From: Labrenzia sp. R4_2
Lineage (GTDB): Bacteria; Pseudomonadota; Alphaproteobacteria; Rhizobiales; Stappiaceae
Length of the DNA: 64,000 nucleotides
Reading direction: 5' to 3'
NCBI RefSeq assembly: GCF_017743865.1
Contig: NZ_JAGHRJ010000005.1
Span: forward strand, 1 to 64,000
The notes under the pieces are model-generated. The model was not told where the DNA came from. It saw only the letters and a program-made list of their open reading frames with translations, and searched no databases. Below, piece after piece: positions 27,543 through 36,921 of the stretch. Each line of letters begins with the position of its first letter. Within the stretch, counting starts at the first letter, position 1. Made by a program: the position numbers and the translations under genes.

Positions 27543-28763
27543 ATGATCGACATGATGGAAATCGATGGCATCGAGGACTGGCTGATCGGCGAGGCCCTTG
27601 GCGACCCCGAGATGACGCCTCTTTTTGCCGAGTTATGCGAGCGCCTGCGCCAATGCCACGTTCCAGTCGATCGCGCAATTCTTGTCTGGTCGACGCTTCA
27701 CCCCATGATTGAAGCGGAAATCGCCTTTTGGGAAAACGGCGGCGAGGTCTACCATGAAAAGATCGAGCACTCCGAAGAAGATACGGAAGACTGGCTGCAA
27801 AGCCCCATTCGAGCCGTTTTGATCAATGAAGAGCCGATGCTTCGCCGGCGATTGACCAATGCCAATGCACAAACCGAATTTCCGCTTCTGAACCGTCTGG
27901 CCTCGGAGGGTTACACGGATTACCTGGTTATACCGACCCACATGGAGATACCTGCGATCAAAGGTGAGTATCCAAACACCGGGATCATCCTAAGCTGGGC
28001 AACTCGGGAAGAAGACGGGTTTTCTGAAGATGCCCTCAACGCGATACACTATATCCAGAAACGGCTCGCCCTCGCCGCAAGGGCCGTGCTTCAAGGCCAC
28101 ATCACAAAAATCATCGCCGAAACATACCTCGGCAGCATCGCAGGAACCAAAGTACTGAATGGACAAATCCGCCACGGAGATGGCGAGACTATCGACGCGG
28201 TGATCTATTACAGTGACATGCGCAATTCCACGGCTATTGCAGATGCCCTGGGTCCCGAAGATTATCTCAAGTGGCTGAATACCTATTTTAAAGCAACTGC
28301 CGGCGCGGTCCTTCAGCAAGGCGGCGAAGTCCTAGACTTTATTGGCGATGCGGTTCTGGGTGTCTTCCCAACACAAAAGGGATCACTCTCAGAAGCGGTC
28401 CAAAAGGCAATTGCAGCGGCGGATGAAACCCGGCGGCGGCTCCATGACATCAACAAAACCGTCTCTAACGGTCACAAAATGAACGCAGGAATCGCTCTAT
28501 CGACCGGTCGTGTCATGTTCGGCAATATCGGCGTTGCAAACCGGCTGACCTTCTCGGTTATTGGTCAAACGGTTCACGCCGCCGCGCGGATTGAACATCT
28601 GACCAAGCGGATCAAGTCCGACGTTCTCATGACCAGTGAAATCGCTGAATTTGCGGGCGATCGCGCACAAAATGCTGGAGCCTATGAGCTGGACGGCTTT
28701 ACCGACCGCCAACCGCTTTTTTCACTTGAACCTCTGCCCGTTCCCGGCGCACCACACTCCTGA
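27543..28763 (+). CDS. class III adenylate/guanylate cyclase
   Basis: This 406-residue protein has an N-terminal domain of about 200 residues of unknown fold that is likely sensory, followed by a class III cyclase catalytic domain. The two metal-binding aspartates lie in YYSDMRNST and FIGDAVLGVF. The transition-state and base-contact segment GNIGVANRLTFSVIGQTVHAAARIE-like region follows the family pattern, written here only as key parts: GNIG, then TVHAAARI. It has no membrane helix. The GT39-like gene ends 43 bases upstream, and a hydrolase gene follows after 30 bases. Whether it makes cAMP or cGMP cannot be settled by eye. Confidence 0.88.
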   Translation: MIDMMEIDGIEDWLIGEALGDPEMTPLFAELCERLRQCHVPVDRAILVWSTLHPMIEAEIAFWENGGEVYHEKIEHSEEDTEDWLQSPIRAVLINEEPMLRRRLTNANAQTEFPLLNRLASEGYTDYLVIPTHMEIPAIKGEYPNTGIILSWATREEDGFSEDALNAIHYIQKRLALAARAVLQGHITKIIAETYLGSIAGTKVLNGQIRHGDGETIDAVIYYSDMRNSTAIADALGPEDYLKWLNTYFKATAGAVLQQGGEVLDFIGDAVLGVFPTQKGSLSEAVQKAIAAADETRRRLHDINKTVSNGHKMNAGIALSTGRVMFGNIGVANRLTFSVIGQTVHAAARIEHLTKRIKSDVLMTSEIAEFAGDRAQNAGAYELDGFTDRQPLFSLEPLPVPGAPHS

Positions 28764-28793
28764 TCCCAATTTCTTGATACCAAACGGATACCC

Positions 28794-29591
28794 ATGACAG
28801 ACCTTCGCCCAAACCCCCGCACGACCCTGCCCTTTCGCGAACAAGTCTGCGAGACCGGCGATCACGGCGCGCCTGTCATCCTGCTGCACGGCTTTGGAGG
28901 CGACCGCCAAACCTGGGTGAACATTCAAACTGGTCTTGCCAGCCGCAAACGCTCTCTGGCGTTTGATCTGCCCGGTCACGGCGAAGCACTGGATTGGCCC
29001 AAGGTCGGTCACGCTGGGATTTCCGCAAAAGCTGTCACACAATCCCTTGAAGCACTGGAATTGAAACGCGTGCATCTGGTTGGCCATTCCATGGGCGGGG
29101 CTGTTGCCGCATTGGTTGCCCTGCGTGCACCGGAGCTGGTTGCCAGTCTTACGCTTTTGGCGCCCGGTGGATTTGGGCCGGAAATCAATCATCGGCTTTT
29201 GCGGCGCTATGCGGTTGCCTCTGAGACAGCGGAAATGGAAGTTCTTCTCGAGCAGTTCTTCGGCTGGGAATTCAAGCTTCCCAAATTCCTCGCAAAAACC
29301 GCTGCAGAAAGCCGGGCCCGGCCAGGAGGAGCGGCAACTCTGTCGGCGATCGCCGACGAAATCATCGACGGCTCCGTGCAAAAGACTTTGCCGCGGGACG
29401 ACATGGCAGCGCTTCCAATGCCGATCAAGGTGCTTTGGGGAACTCAGGACCGTGTTCTACCGACACGGCAGGCGCACAAGCTGCCTGGCATTGTTGCCAC
29501 GCACATCTTTGAGCGCGTTGGTCACATGGTGCATCTGGAAATACCAAAAGAAACCACCCGCCTCATTCTTCAAAACGCGGCTGCAGAATAA
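28794..29591 (+). CDS. alpha/beta hydrolase
   Basis: This 265-residue alpha/beta-fold hydrolase has the oxyanion motif LLHGFGGDRQTW, the serine elbow GHSMGG, the acid in LWGTQDRVLP and the histidine in ERVGHMVHLE. It resembles the hydrolase-like domain of acetoin dehydrogenase E2 and C-C bond hydrolases, but lacks any lipoyl part. The substrate is unknown. It is transcribed in the same direction as the cyclase 30 bases upstream. Confidence 0.83.
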   Translation: MTDLRPNPRTTLPFREQVCETGDHGAPVILLHGFGGDRQTWVNIQTGLASRKRSLAFDLPGHGEALDWPKVGHAGISAKAVTQSLEALELKRVHLVGHSMGGAVAALVALRAPELVASLTLLAPGGFGPEINHRLLRRYAVASETAEMEVLLEQFFGWEFKLPKFLAKTAAESRARPGGAATLSAIADEIIDGSVQKTLPRDDMAALPMPIKVLWGTQDRVLPTRQAHKLPGIVATHIFERVGHMVHLEIPKETTRLILQNAAAE

Positions 29592-29625
29592 GGCGCTCGG
29601 CCAGCCGACATGCTGAGGGGTCTTG

Positions 29626-29661
29626 CAGGAGCGTTATCGGTTTTCAACGCTAACGCTCCTG
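29626..29661. terminator. 11-bp perfect inverted repeat between convergent genes
   Basis: CAGGAGCGTTA (29626-29636) and TAACGCTCCTG (29651-29661) flank a 14-base loop between the hydrolase stop and the stop of the opposing reductase gene. It has no T tract on either strand but is well placed as a bidirectional terminator. Confidence 0.5.
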
Positions 29662-29679
29662 TATTCAATGGCTGATCGT

Positions 29680-30864
29680 CTATGCGTCCGGGAGCAGGTC
29701 GTCCCGCCAGATCTCGCCGATCACCCGCCGCGCCATCATGTGCGAGCGCGGTGAATTGATGCTGTCGACCGCAATAAGTGCATTTTCTTTCAGATACGCA
29801 ACGTAGAACTTTTTAGCGGCTGGGTCGCCGACAACGATTGTCTTGTCATACCCTTCCGACAGGCCCGCGATCTGCAGCTTGATTTCATACTGATCCGACC
29901 AGAACCACGGCAAGGGATCATAATCGACGTTCTGCCCCAGCAAAGCCTGGGCCGCGATTTTAGCCTGATCAATCGCATTTTGGACGCTTTCCATCCGCAC
30001 AGAGCGTGAATACCGCCCAGAATAAAACCGGGTGCAATCGCCAACGGCGTATATGTCCGGATCGCTTGTCTGAGCTGCACCATCAACAAGAACACCGTTG
30101 TCTGTATCCAACCCCGCATCTGCGGCCAGTTGATCATTTGGCTCGGCGCCAACGGCGACAAGCACAAGGTCGGCCGGGACACTGTCCCCATTGCTCAGCT
30201 TGATGGATTCGACCGCCTCTCCACCCTCAAGCGCTTCAATGCCTGTGTTCAAACGCAGTTGAACGCCATTATCGGAATGCAGTTTCGCGAAAAAGCACGA
30301 CACAGTTTCGCTCACGACCCGCTTCATCGGCCGGTCCTGAGCTTCAATCACGCAGACATCCTTGCCGAGCGCGCGGGCCACTGCAGCGACCTCCAGACCG
30401 ATGTAACCGGCACCGATGATGACGAGGTTCTGGCTCTTCGACAAACGGTCACGGATCGCATCAACATCGCCAATGGAGCGCAATGTGACCACGCCGTCTT
30501 TATCAGAGCCCTTGATTGGAAGGAGACGCGCTTTTGTTCCCGTCGCAAGGACCAGTTTTCCGTAAGATATGGTGTCGCCGTTTTCGAGCAAAACACGTTT
30601 TGCCGACCGATCGATCCCAACAACACTTGTGTTTGGGATGTGGTCGATGGTGTTGGTCGTGTAGAACGCCGGCGGCCGGAGCCAAAGCCCCTCGGCGCCA
30701 ATTTCACCAGCCAGAAATTTTTTGGACAGTGGCGGGCGTTGATAAGGTGGATGAGCTTCGTCGCCAATAAGCCGCAACGCGCCTTCAAAACCACCTTGAC
30801 GAAGCGATTGAGCGACCTGGGCACCAGCTTGACCAGCCCCGACTATGACGATCTCTTCCTGCAT
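29680..30864 (-). CDS. FAD-dependent ferredoxin/rubredoxin reductase-like oxidoreductase
   Basis: This 394-residue flavoprotein resembles putidaredoxin/rhodocoxin reductases, which pass electrons from NAD(P)H to a [2Fe-2S] ferredoxin for oxygenases. It has the FAD-binding GAGQAGAQ at residues 8-15, then PPYQRPPLSKKFL. The NAD(P)-binding GAGYIGLEVAA lies in the middle and the second FAD motif is IYAVGDCTRF. The C-terminal reductase domain has WFWSDQYEIKLQIAG, characteristic of this branch. No ferredoxin or cytochrome P450 gene is adjacent, so the partner is unknown. Confidence 0.9.
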   Translation of the reverse strand: MQEEIVIVGAGQAGAQVAQSLRQGGFEGALRLIGDEAHPPYQRPPLSKKFLAGEIGAEGLWLRPPAFYTTNTIDHIPNTSVVGIDRSAKRVLLENGDTISYGKLVLATGTKARLLPIKGSDKDGVVTLRSIGDVDAIRDRLSKSQNLVIIGAGYIGLEVAAVARALGKDVCVIEAQDRPMKRVVSETVSCFFAKLHSDNGVQLRLNTGIEALEGGEAVESIKLSNGDSVPADLVLVAVGAEPNDQLAADAGLDTDNGVLVDGAAQTSDPDIYAVGDCTRFYSGRYSRSVRMESVQNAIDQAKIAAQALLGQNVDYDPLPWFWSDQYEIKLQIAGLSEGYDKTIVVGDPAAKKFYVAYLKENALIAVDSINSPRSHMMARRVIGEIWRDDLLPDA

Positions 30865-30910
30865 CCCGTTTCACCTTCTTCGTGCAATCAGACTCGTCCC
30901 TAGCACGAAG

Positions 30911-30961
30911 AAAAGCCGCCCGCCAGCGGGGCATTAAGTCCCGGTTGGCAAAGCGGCTTTT
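30911..30961 (-). terminator. terminator of the chemoreceptor gene
   Basis: AAAAGCCGC (30911-30919) pairs with GCGGCTTTT (30953-30961). Additional inner pairing (GCCA/TGGC and CGGG/CCCG) lengthens the hairpin, and on the minus strand it ends in TTTTCTTC. It lies 20 bases past the chemoreceptor stop. Confidence 0.6.
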
Positions 30962-30980
30962 GAAACTTCTCGCCTATGCG

Positions 30981-32987
30981 TTAAGCGCTGCGAACACCTT
31001 GCAGGAATGTCGCGATTTCCTGACGGATGAGCCCACCCTGCTGAGACAGGGATTGCGCCAGTTTATCGACCTCAGCACCATTGGTTCGGGCGAGTTCTGC
31101 AGCGGATCCAACGCTCGTCATACGATCAGCTGCTTCATCAGACCGCTGAGACGCACTGGAAACGTTGTCGGAAATCTCTCGGACCGCCTGATCCTGATGC
31201 TGAACGGAATCTGCAACCGACGATGCCAGGTTTTCCATGTCGGAGATAATTTTGCTGACATCCTCAATGGCCTGCACAGCGTGACCGGACGATCCCTGGA
31301 TGGCTTCAATCTGGATCGCGATCTCTTCCGTCGCTTTCGATGTCTGATCGGCCAATTGCTTGACCTCGGCAGCAACAACCGCAAAGCCCTTACCGGCTTC
31401 TCCTGCGCGCGCGGCTTCGATGGTTGCGTTCAGAGCGAGAAGATTGGTTTGACTTGCAATGTCCCGGATCAGGCTCATGACTTCGCCGATCCGTTCTGCC
31501 GCGCTGGAGAGCTCTTGCATGGTCGAAACCGTTGTGGAGGCACTCAAAACGGCTTGCTGGGCAACTTCGGTTGACCGGGTTGCCTGATTTGAGATCTCCG
31601 CGATGGAAGCAGCCAATTCGTCCGCAGACTGGGCTGCCGATGTGACATTTTCCGCAGCTGTTCTCACCGCACCGGTTGCACCAGACGATTGGTCCGCCAC
31701 ATCGTCGGCCGCCTGTTCCATTGATTGGGAAGTCTGGCGCAGTTCGTCATTGGCCCGGTCCAAACTGCCGAGCGCGTCTGTTACCGTGCCTTCAAACCGG
31801 CCGATAATGTCTTCCAGACGGGCGACACGTTCTTCACGGGCCTTGTTTTCCTGTTCCTGGGCTGCTGCAAGCTGCGATCTCTCGACCGCATTGTCCCGGA
31901 AGACCAAAACCGTTCGGGCAATGGCAGCAAGTTCAGTTTTACCCTTTGCTTCCGGCAAGGCGATGTCTGTCTGACCACCCGCCAGAGCTTCCATGGCTTT
32001 CTGCAGATGCGCCAACGGTCCGGCTACCGATTGACCAACTAAAAATGCGATTGCGGGCAACAAGATCAGCAAACCAAGAATGGTCCCACCAATTGCATAT
32101 GTTGCGATCGACCGGGCTGTCTCGAGTTGAGTGGCAGCCTGCGCCTGCAGGTCTTTTGCAGCGGCATTTAGGGCGTCAATATGTGGCGGCACCAGTTGGA
32201 AGAGGTTTTCCAGAAGAGCGGTGCTGCTCGTCTCTTGCTCAACGGCTGCCGTATACTGGGCAAACGTCTCCTGATACGCCGTCATGTTATCGGCGAGCTC
32301 TTTCTTGATCGCATCTTGAATGTAGACCCTCTTGAGCAGTTTCTCGAACGCCGCAAACTGCTCATCGAAGACGCCGATTGCTTCGGGCGTGCTGTTAAGG
32401 GTGAATTCTTTTTCCGCGAGCTGCACAGCGAGGATAGCGCGCGCCAGCTTTTCAAAGTCCGGGCCGCCGCCAAACTTCATTTCTTCAAACAAACGATCTT
32501 TCACTGCACCGGTGAGCGAATCGAGGCGTGCCAGCTGCCCATCCTGGTTCGTATAACCGATTTGCTGCCGGACGCTGTCCAGCATCTCGAACGCGCCGCT
32601 TGTGCCCTCTAGCGTATCTTTCACATCGGCTACCTGGGCGGCGTAGCTCGCCGCGGCAGGATTGTTTTCCAGTTTGGCAACCAGGTCCGTTGCAACGGTC
32701 ATTTCGGTAGAAAACCTTTGAAACGCCTCGGCAGAAGGCGCTGCAAAGTATTGATTTTCAATGATCTGCAGCCGTGCTGCCGTCTCAGAGAGCGCTGCCA
32801 CTTCTTCGGCAAGATCGGCGCTTTGGTTCATCCTGCTAAAAGCCGAATTCAGCTCGCCCTGGCTCCAGAAATAGACCCCGCCGATAATGACGAGGCCAAC
32901 GACTGTCACGAGGCTGAGCGCCATAACCCGCACTTTGACCGAGAGTTTGGACAAAACTCCAAAAGTTGATTGCGCACCGATTGCCAC
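30981..32987 (-). CDS. methyl-accepting chemotaxis protein
   Basis: This 668-residue transmembrane chemoreceptor has a first helix at about residues 23-43, a periplasmic helical sensor of about 260 residues, and a second helix at about 307-332. A HAMP domain and the cytoplasmic signalling coiled coil follow. The hairpin tip contains [21 protein letters not shown], slightly longer than quoted motifs, with the invariant glutamate and arginine; [17 protein letters not shown] follows. The sensor's ligand cannot be predicted. No che genes are nearby, so it would feed a chemotaxis pathway encoded elsewhere. Confidence 0.94.
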   Translation of the reverse strand: MAIGAQSTFGVLSKLSVKVRVMALSLVTVVGLVIIGGVYFWSQGELNSAFSRMNQSADLAEEVAALSETAARLQIIENQYFAAPSAEAFQRFSTEMTVATDLVAKLENNPAAASYAAQVADVKDTLEGTSGAFEMLDSVRQQIGYTNQDGQLARLDSLTGAVKDRLFEEMKFGGGPDFEKLARAILAVQLAEKEFTLNSTPEAIGVFDEQFAAFEKLLKRVYIQDAIKKELADNMTAYQETFAQYTAAVEQETSSTALLENLFQLVPPHIDALNAAAKDLQAQAATQLETARSIATYAIGGTILGLLILLPAIAFLVGQSVAGPLAHLQKAMEALAGGQTDIALPEAKGKTELAAIARTVLVFRDNAVERSQLAAAQEQENKAREERVARLEDIIGRFEGTVTDALGSLDRANDELRQTSQSMEQAADDVADQSSGATGAVRTAAENVTSAAQSADELAASIAEISNQATRSTEVAQQAVLSASTTVSTMQELSSAAERIGEVMSLIRDIASQTNLLALNATIEAARAGEAGKGFAVVAAEVKQLADQTSKATEEIAIQIEAIQGSSGHAVQAIEDVSKIISDMENLASSVADSVQHQDQAVREISDNVSSASQRSDEAADRMTSVGSAAELARTNGAEVDKLAQSLSQQGGLIRQEIATFLQGVRSA

Positions 32988-33128
32988 TGGCTTATGTCCC
33001 CTGAGAGAAATAGTGTTTCCTCAGAGTTAGCTAAAATTGCCAATTTCCGGTTAATCTGAAAATCATTCTTTTTCATTTCCCCTCATCGACCACTTTGCTG
33101 GTTTGGCAAACCACCCCCGGAGATTGAC

Positions 33129-34004
33129 TTGGCATATCTGGCCAAAATTGCCCCTGCGCTTTTTGTTCTTCTATGGTCAACCGGTTTTATCGGTTCAAAG
33201 CTGGGCGCGCCGTACATCGAACCAATGGCTTTCCTGACGGTCCGGTTCGCTGCGGTCTTGCCCATTTTGTTCCTTCTCGGTCTGTTTTGGGTGAAATCCT
33301 GGCCGAAGGACAAAAAGGCAATTGGCCACTGCATTGTGACCGGCATGCTGGTCCACGGGATCTACCTGGGCGGCGTTTTCTGGGCCATCAAGCAAGGCAT
33401 GCCTGCTGGAGCTTCAGCGATTATCGTCGGATTGCAGCCGGTTCTGACAGCTATTTTTGCAGTTGGTATGATCGGAGAAGTGATCAGCCGCAAACACTGG
33501 ATCAGCATGGCGATTGGCCTGAGCGGCCTCGGTCTTGTGCTTGGACCCAGGTTTGATCTAGCCGGGTCTGGCATCACACTCGTTACGATCAGTGTTGTCT
33601 TCATTTCTGTTATCGCAATCAGTGTTGGCACGGTTTATCAAAAGCGCTTCGTACCCAACACCGATCTTCTGGCAGCAACCTTCTGGCAATATGTCGGCGC
33701 CCTTTTGGTCACAACACCACTCAGCCTTTTCGAGACTTGGCAAATCACGTGGTCGGGCGAGTTGATCGTAGCGCTTGCCTGGCTTGTTTTGGTGCTGTCG
33801 ATCGGCGCGATCATGTTGTTGATGCTACTCATCCGCCAAGGCGCGGTTTCGCAAGTGGCTAGCCTGTTTTACCTCGTGCCGGTCGCAACAGCCATTGAGA
33901 GCTACTTCCTGTTTGGAGAAACCCTCTCAATGATCCAGATCGCTGGCATGGCTTTGGTGGTCGGCGCGGTCTTGATGATCCGCGCGGCTCCTAAACGGAC
34001 CTAA
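33129..34004 (+). CDS. EamA/DMT family transporter
   Basis: This 291-residue inner-membrane protein has ten hydrophobic segments in two EamA repeats, as in drug/metabolite exporters of the RhaT/YdcZ type. The second repeat ends with the family-typical SLFYLVPVATAIESYFLFGE segment. The start is TTG, supported by GGAG six bases upstream. The exported substrate is unknown. Its stop overlaps the stop of the opposing yihY gene by three to four bases, so there is no room for a terminator between them. Confidence 0.88.
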   Translation: MAYLAKIAPALFVLLWSTGFIGSKLGAPYIEPMAFLTVRFAAVLPILFLLGLFWVKSWPKDKKAIGHCIVTGMLVHGIYLGGVFWAIKQGMPAGASAIIVGLQPVLTAIFAVGMIGEVISRKHWISMAIGLSGLGLVLGPRFDLAGSGITLVTISVVFISVIAISVGTVYQKRFVPNTDLLAATFWQYVGALLVTTPLSLFETWQITWSGELIVALAWLVLVLSIGAIMLLMLLIRQGAVSQVASLFYLVPVATAIESYFLFGETLSMIQIAGMALVVGAVLMIRAAPKRT

Positions 34005-34885
34005 GCCTGCTGCTGCCGACCCAATTGACGATCGCGGAAGGCACGTTGCCGCGCGATCGCGGCATTGAGCTCGCCGCCCAAGATGAAGGCGAGCGAGCAG
34101 ATATAAAGGAAAATCAGCGCGGTCATGATCCCCGCCAGGCCGCCATATGTTGAGACATAATTGGCAAACCGGGCGAGATACGCCCCGAAGGCACTGCCTG
34201 AAACGATCCACAAGAGCAGAGTGGCAATCACGCCCGGCCAGATGTCTGAAAACGACCGCTTTCCCGAGGGCAGCAACTAGTGCGTCATGAAAAGCCCGAC
34301 AATCAACAATGACCCGGCCAGCGTGTAGCGGGCAATGTTGATCGACAACAGAAATGTTTCGACCTGAGGCACAAATCCTCTGAGAGCCTCGATCCCAAGC
34401 GGCGCAAGAACGACAAGAAACGTATAGGCCAGCAGGATCACCGCGCCCAGGATCACAAGAGCCAGCGATTGAATGCGCAACAGGATAAAGGACCGCTTTT
34501 CAACCTGCCGGTAGGCCCGGTTCAGCGCCGTTCTAAGCGCCTCGACCCCATTGGATGCAAACCACAATGCGGCCACCGCACCAAAGGTGAGTAAGTCACT
34601 GCGGGGTACCGTCAGTACATTTTCGATTTCACGGACCACAGGCGCCGCAACAGTTTTCGGCCAGGCGTCGAAGACAAGTTCAGACACCGTGTCTGCCGCA
34701 CCGACCATTCCAAAAAAACCCGCAAGAGACGCAATGAAGATCAGCAAAGGGAAAATCGCGAGCAGGCCGGACAGGGCCACGTGACTGGCCATTGCAAAGC
34801 CGTCATCACGTGAAAAATGACCGATTGCATCTTTCAGCACAGCAAAAGACGCCTTGGCAAAAAGGTAAAGACTCATAGGTTTCAT
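34001..34885 (-). pseudogene. YihY/BrkB family membrane protein gene with an in-frame amber codon
   Basis: The reading frame encodes a typical YihY/virulence factor BrkB protein of about 294 codons but is split by a TAG at 34277-34279, after FMTH and before LLPSGKRSFSDIWPG. The first part (202 residues) has the family start with FSRDDGFAMASHVALSG and about four membrane helices. The second part, in the same frame, has the PG.....LW and FIYICSLAF-like conserved end, here LIFLYICSLAFILGGELNAA. Both halves are intact and in frame, so a single base change explains it. The gene is probably inactive or recently broken, unless the stop is read through or the base is a sequencing error. Internal translation from the TTG right after the stop is conceivable. 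Confidence 0.8.
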
Positions 34886-35040
34886 GTTGCTTGGCCGGGA
34901 GCTGTCGTCAAGTCTGTGCCCTCGTTATGACAGCCCCCTTCGAAAGACCAACAAGTTTTGGCTCGACAAAGCCCGGTGTGCGACGCAACATAGCTTCAAG
35001 AAAACGCGCGCGCGCGCAACAAATGAAAACGGAGATGCCA

Positions 35041-36729
35041 ATGTCCACCGCAGCCATGAAGGCCGCAGAAATGCAGCCGACTCTATCTGAGCGAACCAAC
35101 GCGATCGTCCATAAATTGGACGGTCTCCTGGATCTCGCAGCGCAGCGTGTGCGCGAGCGCGTTACGGCGGACGGACGGATTTCTTCCAGCCGGATGGAAG
35201 AAGAACAACGTGCAACACACGGGCTGGCATGGCTTGCAACATATGTCGAAGCGCTCCGCCAGCTTGATGCCTATGCACAGCGGTTGACCGAGAGCGGCCG
35301 CTACGGCGATCTGGAAGACAAGATCGTTCAGCTCGGCTTTGCGGAATACGTGGCGCAGATCTTCGGCGGCATCCCGATGAACCAGGGCGAATTCGTCCGC
35401 CTTGCCGATCTTGGCATTTCCGATGACGAGGCCCGCTCATTTCGGACCGCAGACATGGATGCCGTCATTGCGACAGGCAACACCATTGAAGTTCGCGAAG
35501 GTCTCACGGAGCTGATCCGGGCTCAGGCAGGCCAGTCAACCTTCGGTGATGGCGGTCTTGATGAAACCATGGAGCAGATCCGTAACGAAATGCGGAAGTT
35601 TGCTGAAGATACCGTCGTGCCCAATGCCCATGAGTGGCATCTGAAAAACGAGTATATTCCGCTCGAAGTTGTCAGTCAGATGTCGGAACTCGGCGTTTTC
35701 GGTTTGACCATCCCTGAGGAATACGGCGGGCTCGGTCTTGGCAAAGAGGCAATGTGTGTTGTTTCCGAGGAGCTCTCCCGCGCTTACATCGGCGTCGGCT
35801 CGCTTGGTACCCGGTCGGAAATCGCCGCTGAACTCATCCTGTGTGGCGGCACCCAGGAGCAGAAAGAGCATTGGCTTCCGAAAATCGCCTCCGGCGAAAT
35901 CCTGCCGACCGCCGTCTTTACCGAACCGAATACCGGCTCAGACCTTGCCTCGCTCAAGACACGTGCGGTGAAGGACGGCGACACCTGGAAGATATCGGGC
36001 AACAAGACCTGGATCACCCATCCGGTGCGCGCAGACATCATGACCCTCTTGGCTCGGACCAATCCGGCTGAACCCGGATACAAGGGCTTGTCGATGTTTA
36101 TTGCCGAAAAGCCACGCGGAACGGATGCAGATCCGTTCCCGGCAGACGGCATGACCGGCGGCGAGATCGAGGTTCTCGGCTATCGCGGCATGAAGGAATA
36201 CGAGATCGCCTTCGATGATTTCGAAGTAAAGTCGGAAAACCTGTTGGGTCAGGTTGAAGGCGAAGGTTTCAAACAGCTGATGCAGACATTTGAGGGCGCC
36301 CGAATCCAGACCGCTGCCCGCGCCATAGGTGTTGCGCAATCCGCACTGGATATCGGACTGCGCTACGCAGAGGATCGTGTTCAATTCGGTAAGGCGTTGA
36401 TCAGTTTCCCTCGCGTTTCCGACAAGCTGGCACTCATGGCGACCGAGATCATGATTGCCCGTCAGCTGACGTATTTCTCAGCCTGGCAGAAAGACTCCGG
36501 CAAGCGCTGCGACCTGGAAGCTGGCATGGCCAAACTGCTGGGCGCCCGTGTCGCTTGGGCAGCCGCAGACAACGCCTTGCAGATCCATGGCGGTAATGGC
36601 TTCGCTCTTGAATACGCCATCTCCCGTGTGCTGTGCGATGCAAGGATCCTGAATATCTTTGAAGGTGCAGCCGAGATCCAGGCACAAGTTATCGCCCGCC
36701 GATTGCTGGAAACCCGCGGCAACGCATGA
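35041..36729 (+). CDS. acyl-CoA dehydrogenase with N-terminal extension, probable (2S)-methylsuccinyl-CoA dehydrogenase
   Basis: This 562-residue flavoenzyme is about 180 residues longer than ordinary acyl-CoA dehydrogenases. Residues 1-160 are a helical extension (including HGLAWLATYVEALRQ and the FGGIPMNQGEF segment), followed by a complete catalytic domain with PEEYGGLGLG, FTEPNTGSDLAS and the C-terminal IHGGNGFALEY and FEGAAEIQ regions. This layout matches methylsuccinyl-CoA dehydrogenase (Mcd) of the ethylmalonyl-CoA pathway, used in acetate assimilation by alphaproteobacteria that lack isocitrate lyase. No other pathway gene is adjacent, so the substrate is inferred. ATG 35041 is chosen because GGAG lies six bases upstream. 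Confidence 0.8.
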   Translation: MSTAAMKAAEMQPTLSERTNAIVHKLDGLLDLAAQRVRERVTADGRISSSRMEEEQRATHGLAWLATYVEALRQLDAYAQRLTESGRYGDLEDKIVQLGFAEYVAQIFGGIPMNQGEFVRLADLGISDDEARSFRTADMDAVIATGNTIEVREGLTELIRAQAGQSTFGDGGLDETMEQIRNEMRKFAEDTVVPNAHEWHLKNEYIPLEVVSQMSELGVFGLTIPEEYGGLGLGKEAMCVVSEELSRAYIGVGSLGTRSEIAAELILCGGTQEQKEHWLPKIASGEILPTAVFTEPNTGSDLASLKTRAVKDGDTWKISGNKTWITHPVRADIMTLLARTNPAEPGYKGLSMFIAEKPRGTDADPFPADGMTGGEIEVLGYRGMKEYEIAFDDFEVKSENLLGQVEGEGFKQLMQTFEGARIQTAARAIGVAQSALDIGLRYAEDRVQFGKALISFPRVSDKLALMATEIMIARQLTYFSAWQKDSGKRCDLEAGMAKLLGARVAWAAADNALQIHGGNGFALEYAISRVLCDARILNIFEGAAEIQAQVIARRLLETRGNA

Positions 36730-36738
36730 TCAAACAAT

Positions 36739-36758
36739 AGGGCGCCAATCGGCGCCCT
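36739..36758. repeat. 20-bp palindromic hairpin, first copy
   Basis: AGGGCGCCAATCGGCGCCCT forms an 8-bp stem with an AATC loop, ten bases after the acyl-CoA dehydrogenase stop. It has no T tract here. An identical copy lies exactly 160 bases downstream. Confidence 0.7.
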
Positions 36759-36789
36759 GAGCTTGATGACAAACCTTATTCCTCTCAGT

Positions 36790-36865
36790 AGTCATCCTCG
36801 GCCTTGTGCCGAGGATCCATATTTTTCAATGTTTATGGATGGTCGGAACAAGTCCGAACATGACG
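36790..36865. repeat. REP-like composite extragenic palindrome
   Basis: Two hairpins are arranged head to head. The left one is GTCATCCTCGG...CCGAGGATCCAT (from 36791) and the right one is ATGGATGGTCGGA...TCCGAACATGACG (to 36865), separated by an AT-rich spacer. The right half is an imperfect inverted copy of the left. Extragenic elements with GTCAT...ATGAC ends of this kind are familiar in alphaproteobacterial genomes. It may act as a transcript 3' end stabiliser. Confidence 0.65.
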
Positions 36866-36898
36866 CCGGGGAAAAAATCGGGCTTTGTCAGCAGTCTG

Positions 36899-36918
36899 AG
36901 GGCGCCAATCGGCGCCCT
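36899..36918. terminator. 20-bp palindromic hairpin, second copy, with T tract
   Basis: This is an identical copy of the 36739-36758 palindrome, here followed on the plus strand by TTTTCTATT. It can end rightward transcripts. It also lies directly after the stop of the leftward DUF4399 gene. Confidence 0.65.
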
Positions 36919-36921
36919 TTT

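Noticed and set aside
35005..35015. CGCGCGCGCGC alternating run before the acyl-CoA dehydrogenase gene
   Set aside because: It could favour Z-DNA, but 11 bases is too short to claim a structure or function.
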